Below, in pieces: positions 12,125 to 19,663 of a stretch of 44,199 nucleotides of DNA. How positions within the stretch are numbered: position 1 is the first letter of the stretch; the number at the start of each line of letters is the position of its first letter. The notes beneath the pieces were generated by a model that was not told the origin of the DNA, made no database searches, and was given only the letters and a program-made list of their open reading frames with translations. Origin of the DNA: a virus; the IMG/VR virus record IMGVR_UViG_3300048834_000393, positions 1-44,199 of that record. One strand, written 5' to 3'. The position numbers and the translations under genes were made by a program.

Positions 12125-14130
12125 TGAAGCCCGAGGCATACAGCGCCATCGTCAACGAGTTCAAGCGGTCCCGCCAGTTGAAGCAGGACTCGCTCCACCT
12201 CATTTGGAAGTCGATCCTCGACGAGTACGGCATCGACAACTTCGGGCGCGTCGTCGATGCGCTGGCGGGCAGCAACATCTCGCTGAACGAGAGTTCGCTC
12301 GACGTCCTCAACGGGCGCGTGGCGTCGCTGAATGTGACGGTTCGCAAGATGGTGACACTCGCCACCATCAAGGAACCCGAGTTCACCATCGACACCGAGA
12401 ACCCGATGAACGAGGCCATCGCCCAGGTGCTGGAGGATGCGTTCCGGCCCGTGCTTCGCAAGGTCCGGTGGCAACCCGAAATGCGCAAGGCCCTGCTCGA
12501 TGCGTGCCTGTTCGGCACCGGGTTTGTGAAGGTGGGCCTCTCGTCGAAGTACGTCTACGGCGAGGGTGCGTGGTCCGACTCCATCCCGCGCAACAGCGAA
12601 GGGCTGACGGACATCGAGTCGGAGATGCCCTACGGACCCACCACCGAGTACATCAAACCTAACATCCAGGACGAGTGGCCGAACATGGTGGCGGTGTCGC
12701 CCTTCGACATCTTCTACAACCCCGGCGTGGTCCGGGACAGCGACATCGCCCGCACCTACCACCGCTACCGCCGCCGGCTACTGGACGTCAAGCGCGACGC
12801 CCGGTACAGCCGGAAGGCGCGGGCCAAGATTCTTGGCACGCTGCCCGACGGGTTCAAGGACGACTGGATCGACTACAACGATGAAGCCCACGCGGACGAT
12901 GTGGCCTACGTCGAACTGGTGGAGGTGTTCGACCACGCCTCGCGGCACTACGCGGTCTTCAACGAGGACCTTGACATCCCGCTGCGCGACTGGACCCCGT
13001 TCACCCTGCCCATCCACTCGCCCTTCGAGCGCATCGTCCCCATCGAACACCCCCGGTTGCTGTGGGGCATCCCCTACGCGCTGCTGCTGCTGCCGCACTC
13101 GCAGGCCATGAACATCCTGCGCTCCGTGCTGATTGACCAGATCAAGCGCGACGGGAAGCGTGTCCACCTGATTGACGACCAGACCCTGTTCGACCACGAG
13201 GACGGCATCACCCGCCTGAACAACGCGGCGCACAACGAGTTCATCGAGGTGCGCAACCTGCAGGCCGCGATGAAGGAAGGCGGCGACATCATCAAGACGG
13301 TGGAGATGGGCGGCGCCTCGCCGGAGGTGCTCCGGCTCATGAGCATCGTCGAGGGGGACCAGGCCATGGTGTCCGGTCTCACCGACGCGGCGCGCAACCA
13401 GCCGTCGCAGGGACAGACCGCCACCGAGGTGTCCTACCGCCAGCAGCAGCAGGGCTTCACCGTCGAGCAATTCCTCCAAATCAACGAGGAGTTCCAGGAG
13501 AACGTCGCCGCGTCGCTGTGCCAGGTGCTGCTCTCCGAATGGGGCGAGGAGCGCATGGTCCGCGTGATGGGCCCGTCGCCGGAACTCTACTTCTGGGTGC
13601 CCATCGAACGGTCCCGCGTGCTTACCAACTTCACCATGCGAATCGTGGTTGGGTCCACCGAGCGCATGGACAAACTCACCCAGCGCCGGCTGTGGATCGA
13701 ACTGCTCCCCCGGCTGGTGGAGGTAGGCCAGCACGCGCAGAACGACATGCAGATGCAGATGCAGGGGATGCCCCCGTCGCCCATCAACTGGAACGAGGTT
13801 CTGCGCATGACGCTGAACCTGTTCGACTCGTCACTGAGCCACAAGGTTCTCCGACAGACCGACATCGCGCAACTGATGATCCGTCTTGCGAACCAGCACA
13901 ACATCTACCCCGTGGGCGCCAGCCCCGCGCTGATTGCCCGCATCCAGTCCATGGTCTCCCGCCGCCAGTCCGAGCAGGTCGGTGGCCTTGAGACCCAAGC
14001 CGACACGATGGCCCCCGGCGTGGGGCTTGCCGCACTGGCCCAGCCGCAAATCACGGGCGGCATGGGGCCGCAGGAACTTCCGGGGAACACAACCGGTCGC
14101 GCCGCGAGCGAGACCATGCAGGTGGCCTGA
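12124..14130 (+). CDS. Portal protein, 668 aa
   Basis: Forms the dodecameric ring through which DNA enters and leaves the head. The ATG at 12124 overlaps the terminase stop; a longer frame from 11722 runs through the terminase gene and is rejected. Typical features are an N-terminal helical part (SAIVNEFKRSRQLKQDSLHLIWKSILDEYG) and a wing/stem region with VAVSPFDIFYNPGVV and YHRYRRRLLDVKRDARY. A conserved HPRLLWGIPYALLLLPHSQAMNILRSVLIDQIKRDG follows, then the central crown helices rich in Q (QTATEVSYRQQQQGFTVEQFLQINEEFQENVAASL). Position between terminase and scaffold/capsid genes confirms the role. The 5' end is coupled to terL and the 3' end to the FmdB gene. Confidence 0.9.
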   Translation: MKPEAYSAIVNEFKRSRQLKQDSLHLIWKSILDEYGIDNFGRVVDALAGSNISLNESSLDVLNGRVASLNVTVRKMVTLATIKEPEFTIDTENPMNEAIAQVLEDAFRPVLRKVRWQPEMRKALLDACLFGTGFVKVGLSSKYVYGEGAWSDSIPRNSEGLTDIESEMPYGPTTEYIKPNIQDEWPNMVAVSPFDIFYNPGVVRDSDIARTYHRYRRRLLDVKRDARYSRKARAKILGTLPDGFKDDWIDYNDEAHADDVAYVELVEVFDHASRHYAVFNEDLDIPLRDWTPFTLPIHSPFERIVPIEHPRLLWGIPYALLLLPHSQAMNILRSVLIDQIKRDGKRVHLIDDQTLFDHEDGITRLNNAAHNEFIEVRNLQAAMKEGGDIIKTVEMGGASPEVLRLMSIVEGDQAMVSGLTDAARNQPSQGQTATEVSYRQQQQGFTVEQFLQINEEFQENVAASLCQVLLSEWGEERMVRVMGPSPELYFWVPIERSRVLTNFTMRIVVGSTERMDKLTQRRLWIELLPRLVEVGQHAQNDMQMQMQGMPPSPINWNEVLRMTLNLFDSSLSHKVLRQTDIAQLMIRLANQHNIYPVGASPALIARIQSMVSRRQSEQVGGLETQADTMAPGVGLAALAQPQITGGMGPQELPGNTTGRAASETMQVA

Positions 14131-14426
14131 TGCCGACATATTCCTTCCGCTGCCGCCGCCATGGCGCTTTCGACGTCGTGCTCTCGATGAAGAACATCGA
14201 GGCCACGCACGAGTGCCCGAAGTGCGGCCGCCCGTGCAAGCGGGAGTACAGCATGCCGCAGGTGGTCCGCGACACCTACAAGCGGCCGCAGCGCATGAGC
14301 GCGTACCCGTCGGTTCGCGAGGGGGCAGGCCCCCGCGAGTTCGACACGATCAACACGCGGACGGAGAAGAAGGCGTGGATCAAGAAGATCAACCAACAGC
14401 GAGGCTGGAAGTTGACCCAGGACTGA
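14130..14426 (+). CDS. FmdB-family zinc-ribbon protein, 98 aa
   Basis: Starts MPTYSFRCRRHGAFDVVLSMKNIEATHECPKCGRPCKREYS, the standard FmdB-type putative regulatory domain: Y-x-F/Y-x-C, an E/D-rich linker and CPKC. One half has only one Cys plus a His (C8, H11) before the CPKCG pair. The C-terminal half is basic and polar. FmdB-like ribbons occur in phages between portal and capsid genes without a known role. The ATG overlaps the portal stop by one base. Confidence 0.88.
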   Translation: MPTYSFRCRRHGAFDVVLSMKNIEATHECPKCGRPCKREYSMPQVVRDTYKRPQRMSAYPSVREGAGPREFDTINTRTEKKAWIKKINQQRGWKLTQD

Positions 14427-14535
14427 CGACTCCCGGCATGGCGCCGGTTGCGTAACGACACTCGATGCCCCGGAGCAGCGGACTCCACGAGGAACACCCG
14501 CGACCGGGGCGGCGAACAAGTCAACGAGGTGAAGC

Positions 14536-15339
14536 ATGAGCGTAGGTTACGAAGACGACAACGACGATTTCGATGGCGCGGAACACGGGAGCGATCCCAC
14601 TCCGCACAACGCCGACGAGCCGGAGTTTGTCTCCCGCCTGCGCGAGCAGGGCGTCGATGACGACCTGCTGGACGAGGTTCGCAAGGGCGTCATGCTCCAG
14701 CGCGACTACACCAAGAAGCGCCAGGAGGAAGCCTCGCGGCTCCAGCGGCTCGAAGCCGCGGTGTCGCAGATGGCCCAGCAGCGTCACCCCGCGCAGGCCC
14801 CGTCCGACCCGGTGGAGGAGTTCTTGGCCCAGCACGATGATGGCACCGAGTCCTCGCAGCAGATCCGGCAGTTACTGCACCGGTTCGCGGCCGCGATGGA
14901 ACAGCGCAATGTTGCGCGTCTCGCCCCCATCCAGACCGCGGTCGGCGTCCGAGTGGCCGACGACCGCATCGACGACTATGCGCGGCAGGAACTCGTCCCG
15001 AAGTATGGAGAGGGCATCAAGGCCCTGCTCGACAAGGCGCGTCCGGTTATCCGGCAGCGCCTGCTGAGCGGGTCCAACGCCGACCCGATGGCGATCATGA
15101 TGGAAGTGGACCCCGACGGGACCACCGACTTCCTGACGCGCCACCGTTCCCGCCAGGCGCGCCGTGCGACCAGCCGGCACATGGACGGGCTGACGGAGGT
15201 CAACCATCGGGAACCCCCGTTCAACGTCCCGAAGGACAACGGCAACAACAACACCCGGGAGCGCGGCCTTCGCGGCTACGCGGCTGTGGACACGGCGAAG
15301 ATCGCCGCATCGTTCGACAACCTGCTCCGCTCCCGCTAA
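14536..15339 (+). CDS. Probable capsid scaffolding protein, 267 aa
   Basis: The ATG at 14536 has GAGGTGAAG seven bases upstream. The protein starts with an acidic disordered stretch (YEDDNDDFDGAEHGSD) and continues with helical, coiled-coil-prone segments (LQRDYTKKRQEEASRLQRLEAAVSQMAQQ; QIRQLLHRFAAAMEQRNVARLAPIQ). It ends in a basic region (RHRSRQARRATSRHMDG) and a short C-terminal helix (AAVDTAKIAASFDNLLRSR). This layout and the position just before the major capsid gene are typical of scaffolds, whose basic C terminus binds coat protein. No protease motif is present. Assignment rests on layout and synteny. Confidence 0.75.
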   Translation: MSVGYEDDNDDFDGAEHGSDPTPHNADEPEFVSRLREQGVDDDLLDEVRKGVMLQRDYTKKRQEEASRLQRLEAAVSQMAQQRHPAQAPSDPVEEFLAQHDDGTESSQQIRQLLHRFAAAMEQRNVARLAPIQTAVGVRVADDRIDDYARQELVPKYGEGIKALLDKARPVIRQRLLSGSNADPMAIMMEVDPDGTTDFLTRHRSRQARRATSRHMDGLTEVNHREPPFNVPKDNGNNNTRERGLRGYAAVDTAKIAASFDNLLRSR

Positions 15340-15357
15340 CAGACAAGGAACTGAACT

Positions 15358-16434
15358 ATGGCCGGATACGCCGCGCCGGTGGCCGAAGATCGTCTCGACG
15401 ACTTCGTGATGCACACGCGCAAGCAGATTGCCAAGACCGTCACCGACATCATCACCCCCGAGCATGTCACCTTCAAGATGCTGGAGAAGCACGGTGGCAT
15501 CGACCGCGAGGAGCCGGGACAGGGGCCGGTGGAAGGTGTGATGTACGCCACGCCCGACCGCAGCATCGAGCTGTCGCGGTCGCAGGACATGGTGGAGCGC
15601 ACCTACACGCCGATTGAGGGTGTGACGGAGGCACAGTACGACTGGATCATGGACATGGACACGCTGACCATCCCGAAGTTCGTGTATCAGAACACGAACT
15701 CCACGGCGGGTCTCGTCTCCTACGTCAAGCGCCAGATGATGCAGATCGACCAGGCCCGCCTGAACCGACTGGTCCAGCGCCTGTGGAACGGGCGCGTGGT
15801 CGGCCAGCACCGCGTATTCGGCATCACCGATGCCGTGCGCTTCAACCCCGACGCCGAGTCCTCCAAGGGCGCGGTGGGGCGGCTCCCGCTTGCCTCGCTT
15901 CCGACCTGGAAGAACAACGTCCGCGACTACAACAAGGCGTTCCAGAGCCGCGACGAGGGTGGCACCTACACCACCATGCTCGACGACACCAACGGCCTGC
16001 TGTCGCTCTACTTCGACTGCACGAACAACGGCGACGGCGAGATGGGCACGCCCAACCTGATGCCCTGCAACGAGGCGTTCTACCGCCAGATGTTCACCCT
16101 CTACCGCGCCGGCCTGGTCCTTCGGGACGAGTCCTCGGAGCAGGAGATGGGGTGCAGCGGCTTCCGCTTCCAGGGCGCGCTGGTCTACCACGACCGCGAC
16201 ATCCCGCAGCCGGCGGAGTACGTCTCGGCCGGGGAGGGCGTGTGCTTCATGCTCAACACGCGCTACATGCGCTGGGTGTGGGCGCGCGGCCTGGAGAAGA
16301 CCTGGGACAAGATGCGCGTGCTGGAGGCCCGCACGGGGTACGCCTGGGACATCACCTCGCAGTACTCCATCACCTGGCGCGACCTTCGCCGCAACGGCAT
16401 CTTCTTCGGCTCGCAGGCGTACACGCCGTCGTAG
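15358..16434 (+). CDS. Major capsid protein, 358 aa
   Basis: The ATG at 15358 has AAGGAAC seven bases upstream. Size and gene order (portal, scaffold, this gene) mark it as the coat protein. The N-terminal arm (DDFVMHTRKQIAKTVTDIITPEHVTFKMLEKHGG) is followed by alternating strands and helices with a long stretch ending in GFRFQGALVYHDRDIPQPAEYVSAGEGVCFMLNTRYMRWVW. That region resembles the A-domain of HK97-fold coat proteins (the 'D-x-D-I/M-P' motif followed by the strand that names the displayed residues). It lacks an N-terminal protease-processed segment. Fold is inferred; function is well supported by context. Confidence 0.88.
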   Translation: MAGYAAPVAEDRLDDFVMHTRKQIAKTVTDIITPEHVTFKMLEKHGGIDREEPGQGPVEGVMYATPDRSIELSRSQDMVERTYTPIEGVTEAQYDWIMDMDTLTIPKFVYQNTNSTAGLVSYVKRQMMQIDQARLNRLVQRLWNGRVVGQHRVFGITDAVRFNPDAESSKGAVGRLPLASLPTWKNNVRDYNKAFQSRDEGGTYTTMLDDTNGLLSLYFDCTNNGDGEMGTPNLMPCNEAFYRQMFTLYRAGLVLRDESSEQEMGCSGFRFQGALVYHDRDIPQPAEYVSAGEGVCFMLNTRYMRWVWARGLEKTWDKMRVLEARTGYAWDITSQYSITWRDLRRNGIFFGSQAYTPS

Positions 16435-16478
16435 GCCGGGGCGCAACCAACAACTGACAACCTGAAAGGAATCCCAAC

Positions 16479-17558
16479 ATGGGCAACCCCAGTGTGCTTG
16501 GGTTCGGCGCGACCAGCAGCCGCACCGTCATCAATACCACGCGGAACATCGAGAACGTGGTCCCGTGGGCCACTTCGCAGAACTTCGGCGACTACGGCTT
16601 CACCGTTCGCCGCGGTTCCCCCGTGGTGTTCTACCCCAACTCCGGGGATGGCGCCAGCGTCATCCCCTGCCTCGACGAGACCATCGCGGCGGAGTTCGCG
16701 GGTGTCTTGCAGGAGGAACTCTCCGCGAACATTCTCGGGGACCAGACCAGCAAGGCCATCTACGAGGGCCCGGTGCGCGTGAACCTCTACGTCCCGACCT
16801 CGGGGCAGGCGTCCCTGCTCAAGGGCGCGAACCTCTACCCGGTTGCGGTCGCCAACTCCAACAGCGAGTTGTGCTTCTGCTTCAGGGTGGTGGCCTACCC
16901 GACGGGCGTGGTTCTCGCCGAGGACCTGACCGCCAGCACCCGCATCACCGAGAACGCCGTCAACCTCGTTGACGACGACAAGGGCGGGCTTGCGATCATC
17001 CGGCCGGGCGGGCTTCGCGGCCTGACCCTGCTGGTGGACCTCGCCGCGGCGACCGGCAACGCGATCAAGACCGCGACCAGCGCGGGCAACGGCGCCGCCA
17101 CCGAGTGGGACGAGGACGATCTCGACGAGAGCCTCCTGACCCACCCGCGCAACGTGACGCTGACGTTCGCGGCAAGCACGGCCGGGCACATCAGCGCGTC
17201 GCCCTGCACCGTCACCGGGTACGACATCTTCGGCAACGCGATCACCGACACGATCACGCCGACGGTGGACACCGAGGGCACCTACGCCGGGACCAAGGCG
17301 TTCGCCCGCGTGACGGGCGTCACCATTCCGCAGCAGGACGGTGCGAGCGTGACGGTGGCGGTCGGCTTCGGCCTGCTGGTGCAGGCCCCCGGCTGCTTCC
17401 CGGCCGCGCCGATCACCCGCATCTACAAGGATGCGACGGCGGAGACGGCGGCGGGCACGTGGGCGGTGGACATCGACGAGCCGTCGAAGAACACCCTCTC
17501 GTTCCCGACGACCCCGAACGGGGCGCTGGACATGCGGGTGGCCTACTCGCACTTCTAG
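16479..17558 (+). CDS. Head-associated (decoration/second capsid) protein, 359 aa
   Basis: The ATG at 16479 has GAAAGGA upstream. The protein is beta-rich and G/A/T-rich throughout, with no enzyme motif. The N terminus holds a jelly-roll-like stretch (RRGSPVVFYPNSGDGASVIPCLDETIAAEFAGVLQEEL) reminiscent of phage head-decoration domains. The C-terminal 180 residues look like an immunoglobulin-like or beta-sandwich repeat (NVTLTFAASTAGHISASPCTVTGYDIFGNAITDTITPTV). Located between the capsid and adaptor genes and closed by a terminator, it is probably a high-copy head component. I cannot name the family. Confidence 0.7.
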   Translation: MGNPSVLGFGATSSRTVINTTRNIENVVPWATSQNFGDYGFTVRRGSPVVFYPNSGDGASVIPCLDETIAAEFAGVLQEELSANILGDQTSKAIYEGPVRVNLYVPTSGQASLLKGANLYPVAVANSNSELCFCFRVVAYPTGVVLAEDLTASTRITENAVNLVDDDKGGLAIIRPGGLRGLTLLVDLAAATGNAIKTATSAGNGAATEWDEDDLDESLLTHPRNVTLTFAASTAGHISASPCTVTGYDIFGNAITDTITPTVDTEGTYAGTKAFARVTGVTIPQQDGASVTVAVGFGLLVQAPGCFPAAPITRIYKDATAETAAGTWAVDIDEPSKNTLSFPTTPNGALDMRVAYSHF

Positions 17559-17577
17559 GCCAAGTGCTGACGACGGA

Positions 17578-17616
17578 GGTGGCGGGGCGTCCTTGACGGG
17601 CGTCCCGCCACCTTTT
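17578..17616 (+). terminator. Terminator after the capsid genes
   Basis: GGTGGCGGG / CCCGCCACC extends to a 15-bp stem with two G-T pairs and a five-base loop, followed by TTTT. It lies inside the late operon, so it probably reduces transcription of downstream tail genes relative to capsid genes. Confidence 0.85.
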
Positions 17617-17629
17617 CGGGGAGACATGG

Positions 17630-18247
17630 ATGGTTGCCAACACGCAGGTCATGATCGACTACCTGACGACGCGCTACGCCGACACCGGCGCTGGCGCGCG
17701 CGCAGACTGCCTTGCGTGGTTGCAGCGCGCCGAAGACCTCGTGTGGTCCCACCACGACTGGTGGTTCAAGCAGCGTTCCGCGACCATCGCGATGACCACG
17801 AGCACGATGGACTACGTTCCCGCCGCGCCGTGCAACAACATCCTTCGCCTCCAGCGCGCCGGCCAGCAGCCGCTGGAGTACATCACCCCCCGGGTGTTCG
17901 ACGAGACCTGCCGTCCCGCGCCGGTGGACGGGGAGCCCCGGCTCTACACGCTGGGGCCGCTGGACGCCACGGTGGGCACACCGGCCCTGTCCGTGTTCCC
18001 CCGGCCCAGCGAGAACATGACCTTCAATATGGTGAAGGAGATCGCCCCGGCGACGCTGGCCGACAGCACCGGGAGCCAGTCGGCGATCCCCGCGCAGTAC
18101 CGCCAGATTCTACTGACCCTGGCGGAGTTCTTCATGCAGAAGAACGAGGGGCAGATTGAGGCCCTCCAGTTGGCGGAGATGGAGAAGAATCCCACCCTGA
18201 TGATGATGCTCGCCGAAGACCGGCGGCGTCCGAAGGTGACACGATGA
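17630..18247 (+). CDS. Head-tail adaptor protein (gp4/DUF6682-like), 205 aa
   Basis: The ATG at 17630 has GGGGAG six bases upstream. The sequence runs MVANTQVMIDYLTTRYADTGAGARADCLAWLQRAEDLVWSHHDWWFKQRSATIAM: two helices followed by a beta strand, the pattern of podovirus adaptors that join the portal to the tail nozzle. The C-terminal part is helical (QYRQILLTLAEFFMQKNEGQIEALQLAEMEKNPTLMMML). It overlaps the next gene, which has a similar helix-W-strand start, by four bases. Both are likely adaptor or nozzle subunits; family naming is tentative. Confidence 0.78.
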   Translation: MVANTQVMIDYLTTRYADTGAGARADCLAWLQRAEDLVWSHHDWWFKQRSATIAMTTSTMDYVPAAPCNNILRLQRAGQQPLEYITPRVFDETCRPAPVDGEPRLYTLGPLDATVGTPALSVFPRPSENMTFNMVKEIAPATLADSTGSQSAIPAQYRQILLTLAEFFMQKNEGQIEALQLAEMEKNPTLMMMLAEDRRRPKVTR

Positions 18248-19062
18248 CCGGGACCGAACTGATTACCAACATCACCCGCGAGATGCCCGACGCGCCGCTG
18301 GGCGACTTCATCGCGCTGGTGAACCGGTCTCTGCGCGAACTGGAGCGCCAGCACCTGTGGAACGAGCACCGGGTGGACGTCCAGTACAGCGCGACCGAGA
18401 CGCTGGCCTGCGCGCTGGTCAACGGGTCCGCGACCCTGACCGCGGCGACGGCCTATTTCACCGACGCGCTGGTTGGACAGAGCGTCGTCGTGACGAGCGG
18501 CGGCGAGGACTACACGCTGGAGGTGGAGGCGGTCCCGACGCCCACCACGCTGACCCTGACGGCCGCGTGGGACGAGACGTCCGACCCGTCGGCCAGTGTG
18601 GTGACGCCCTTCCGCACCGACTGGCGGCTCCCGGCCAACCTGTTTCGCGTGCTGGCCGTACTCTCCGAGGACAACCGGGTGCAGTACCGGGACCCGTTCG
18701 ACTACCGCGTCGGCCCCGTCGAGTCCGGCCGCCGCCACATGATCTGGATCAAGAACCGCCCCGCCGGCCCCATCAACCTGTGGTACTACCGCCACCCCAC
18801 GGACATGGCCGCCATGGGCGACGAGATCGACGTCCCTGTCACGGCGCAGGACTGCCTGCTCTACCTGCTTCTGTGGCGGCTGAGTGTGCGTTCCACGCAG
18901 GCGGGGTCCATGGACGAGGTGAGCCTGCAAGCCCGCGCCATGCAGATGCGCGACTACCAGACCGAGTACTTGCGGGCGCTGCGCCTGGCGAAGTCCGCGA
19001 ACAACCAAGAGCGCGGGATGCTGCGCCGCAACCAGCCCGTGCTGCTGAGAATTGAGCGGTGA
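18244..19062 (+). CDS. Second adaptor/tail-nozzle-associated protein, 272 aa
   Basis: It begins MTGTELITNITREMPDAPLGDFIALVNRSLRELERQHLWNEHRVDVQYSATE, the same helix, helix and Trp-centred strand seen at the start of adaptor proteins. It then has a beta-rich insert (ALVNGSATLTAATAYFTDALVGQSVVVTSGGEDYTLEVEAVPTPTTLTLTAAW), a small Ig-like/SH3-like module. A helical end follows with DCLLYLLLWRLSVRSTQAGSMDEVSLQARAMQMRDYQTEYLRALR. Start and stop overlap both neighbours (ATGA and GTGA). The insert may reach the outside of the tail neck. Function inferred from position and pattern. Confidence 0.75.
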   Translation: MTGTELITNITREMPDAPLGDFIALVNRSLRELERQHLWNEHRVDVQYSATETLACALVNGSATLTAATAYFTDALVGQSVVVTSGGEDYTLEVEAVPTPTTLTLTAAWDETSDPSASVVTPFRTDWRLPANLFRVLAVLSEDNRVQYRDPFDYRVGPVESGRRHMIWIKNRPAGPINLWYYRHPTDMAAMGDEIDVPVTAQDCLLYLLLWRLSVRSTQAGSMDEVSLQARAMQMRDYQTEYLRALRLAKSANNQERGMLRRNQPVLLRIER

Positions 19063-19208
19063 AGAAGCGGTGGGTAAGAAACCAGCACTACGCCCAGACC
19101 GACGAATGGATGCTGGGCGTCGGGAAACTGCACGGCTGCACCGTGCTGGCCGTAGTGGCCGGTGCTGTGGCGTGCGCAATCGGAGGATGCATCGCATGGA
19201 TAAAGTAA
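19059..19208 (+). CDS. Small single-span membrane protein, 49 aa
   Basis: The GTG at 19059 overlaps the previous stop by four bases. The peptide has a basic, polar N terminus (VKKRWVRNQHYAQTDEWML) and one hydrophobic segment (GCTVLAVVAGAVACAIGGCIAWI). It overlaps the next gene, a lipoprotein, by 13 bases. A membrane peptide next to a lipoprotein in tail genes could be a spanin-like or superinfection-exclusion pair; this is conjecture. No homologue recognised. Confidence 0.6.
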   Translation: MKKRWVRNQHYAQTDEWMLGVGKLHGCTVLAVVAGAVACAIGGCIAWIK

Positions 19209-19663
19209 CCGGCTGGCTCGTGAGTGTGATCTGCGGGCTGCTGTTCATCCTCGCCAGCATGGCGGGCCTGTTCGGGTGTGTCACCAAGGCCACGCTCTCG
19301 CTCGATGAGACCATGGCCGACGGCAGCACCTTTGCCTTGCACTACGCGGCCCGTGGTGACGGCATCGTCAACCAGTCTGTCGAGTACAGCGGCGAGGGCG
19401 CAGACCCGTGGCGCTTGGCCGTGAACAGCGACGCGCGGATCGAGTCGCCCGCACAACTGGCCCTGGCCGCCGGCGCGGGGGAACTGCTGGCCGCCCTGCC
19501 CGACATCATTGAGGACTTGCTGCCGGTGCTGGACGTACTCAACGGGAGTGCGGTGGCGGAGACGCCGGGGATGATGCGCGGCATCATCGAGAGCCTGCTG
19601 CGGCCCCGGCTGGAGGGGCTGCTTTCTGGACTGATCGGTGGCGACACCGAGGCGGATGAATGA
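19196..19663 (+). CDS. Predicted lipoprotein, 155 aa
   Basis: The ATG at 19196 follows GGAGGATGCATCGC, a good leader. The N terminus is a signal peptide (MDKVTGWLVSVICGLLFILASMAGLFGC) ending in a lipobox-like L-F-G-C, so Cys 28 should be lipidated. The mature part has a beta-rich stretch (TKATLSLDETMADGSTFALHYAARGDGIVNQSVEYSG) and a helical end with repeated LLPVLDVL and LLRPRLEGLLSGLIGG. Phage lipoproteins are known as superinfection-exclusion factors, spanins or lysogenic conversion factors. It is in the late operon between adaptor and tail genes, coupled to both. Confidence 0.78.
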   Translation: MDKVTGWLVSVICGLLFILASMAGLFGCVTKATLSLDETMADGSTFALHYAARGDGIVNQSVEYSGEGADPWRLAVNSDARIESPAQLALAAGAGELLAALPDIIEDLLPVLDVLNGSAVAETPGMMRGIIESLLRPRLEGLLSGLIGGDTEADE

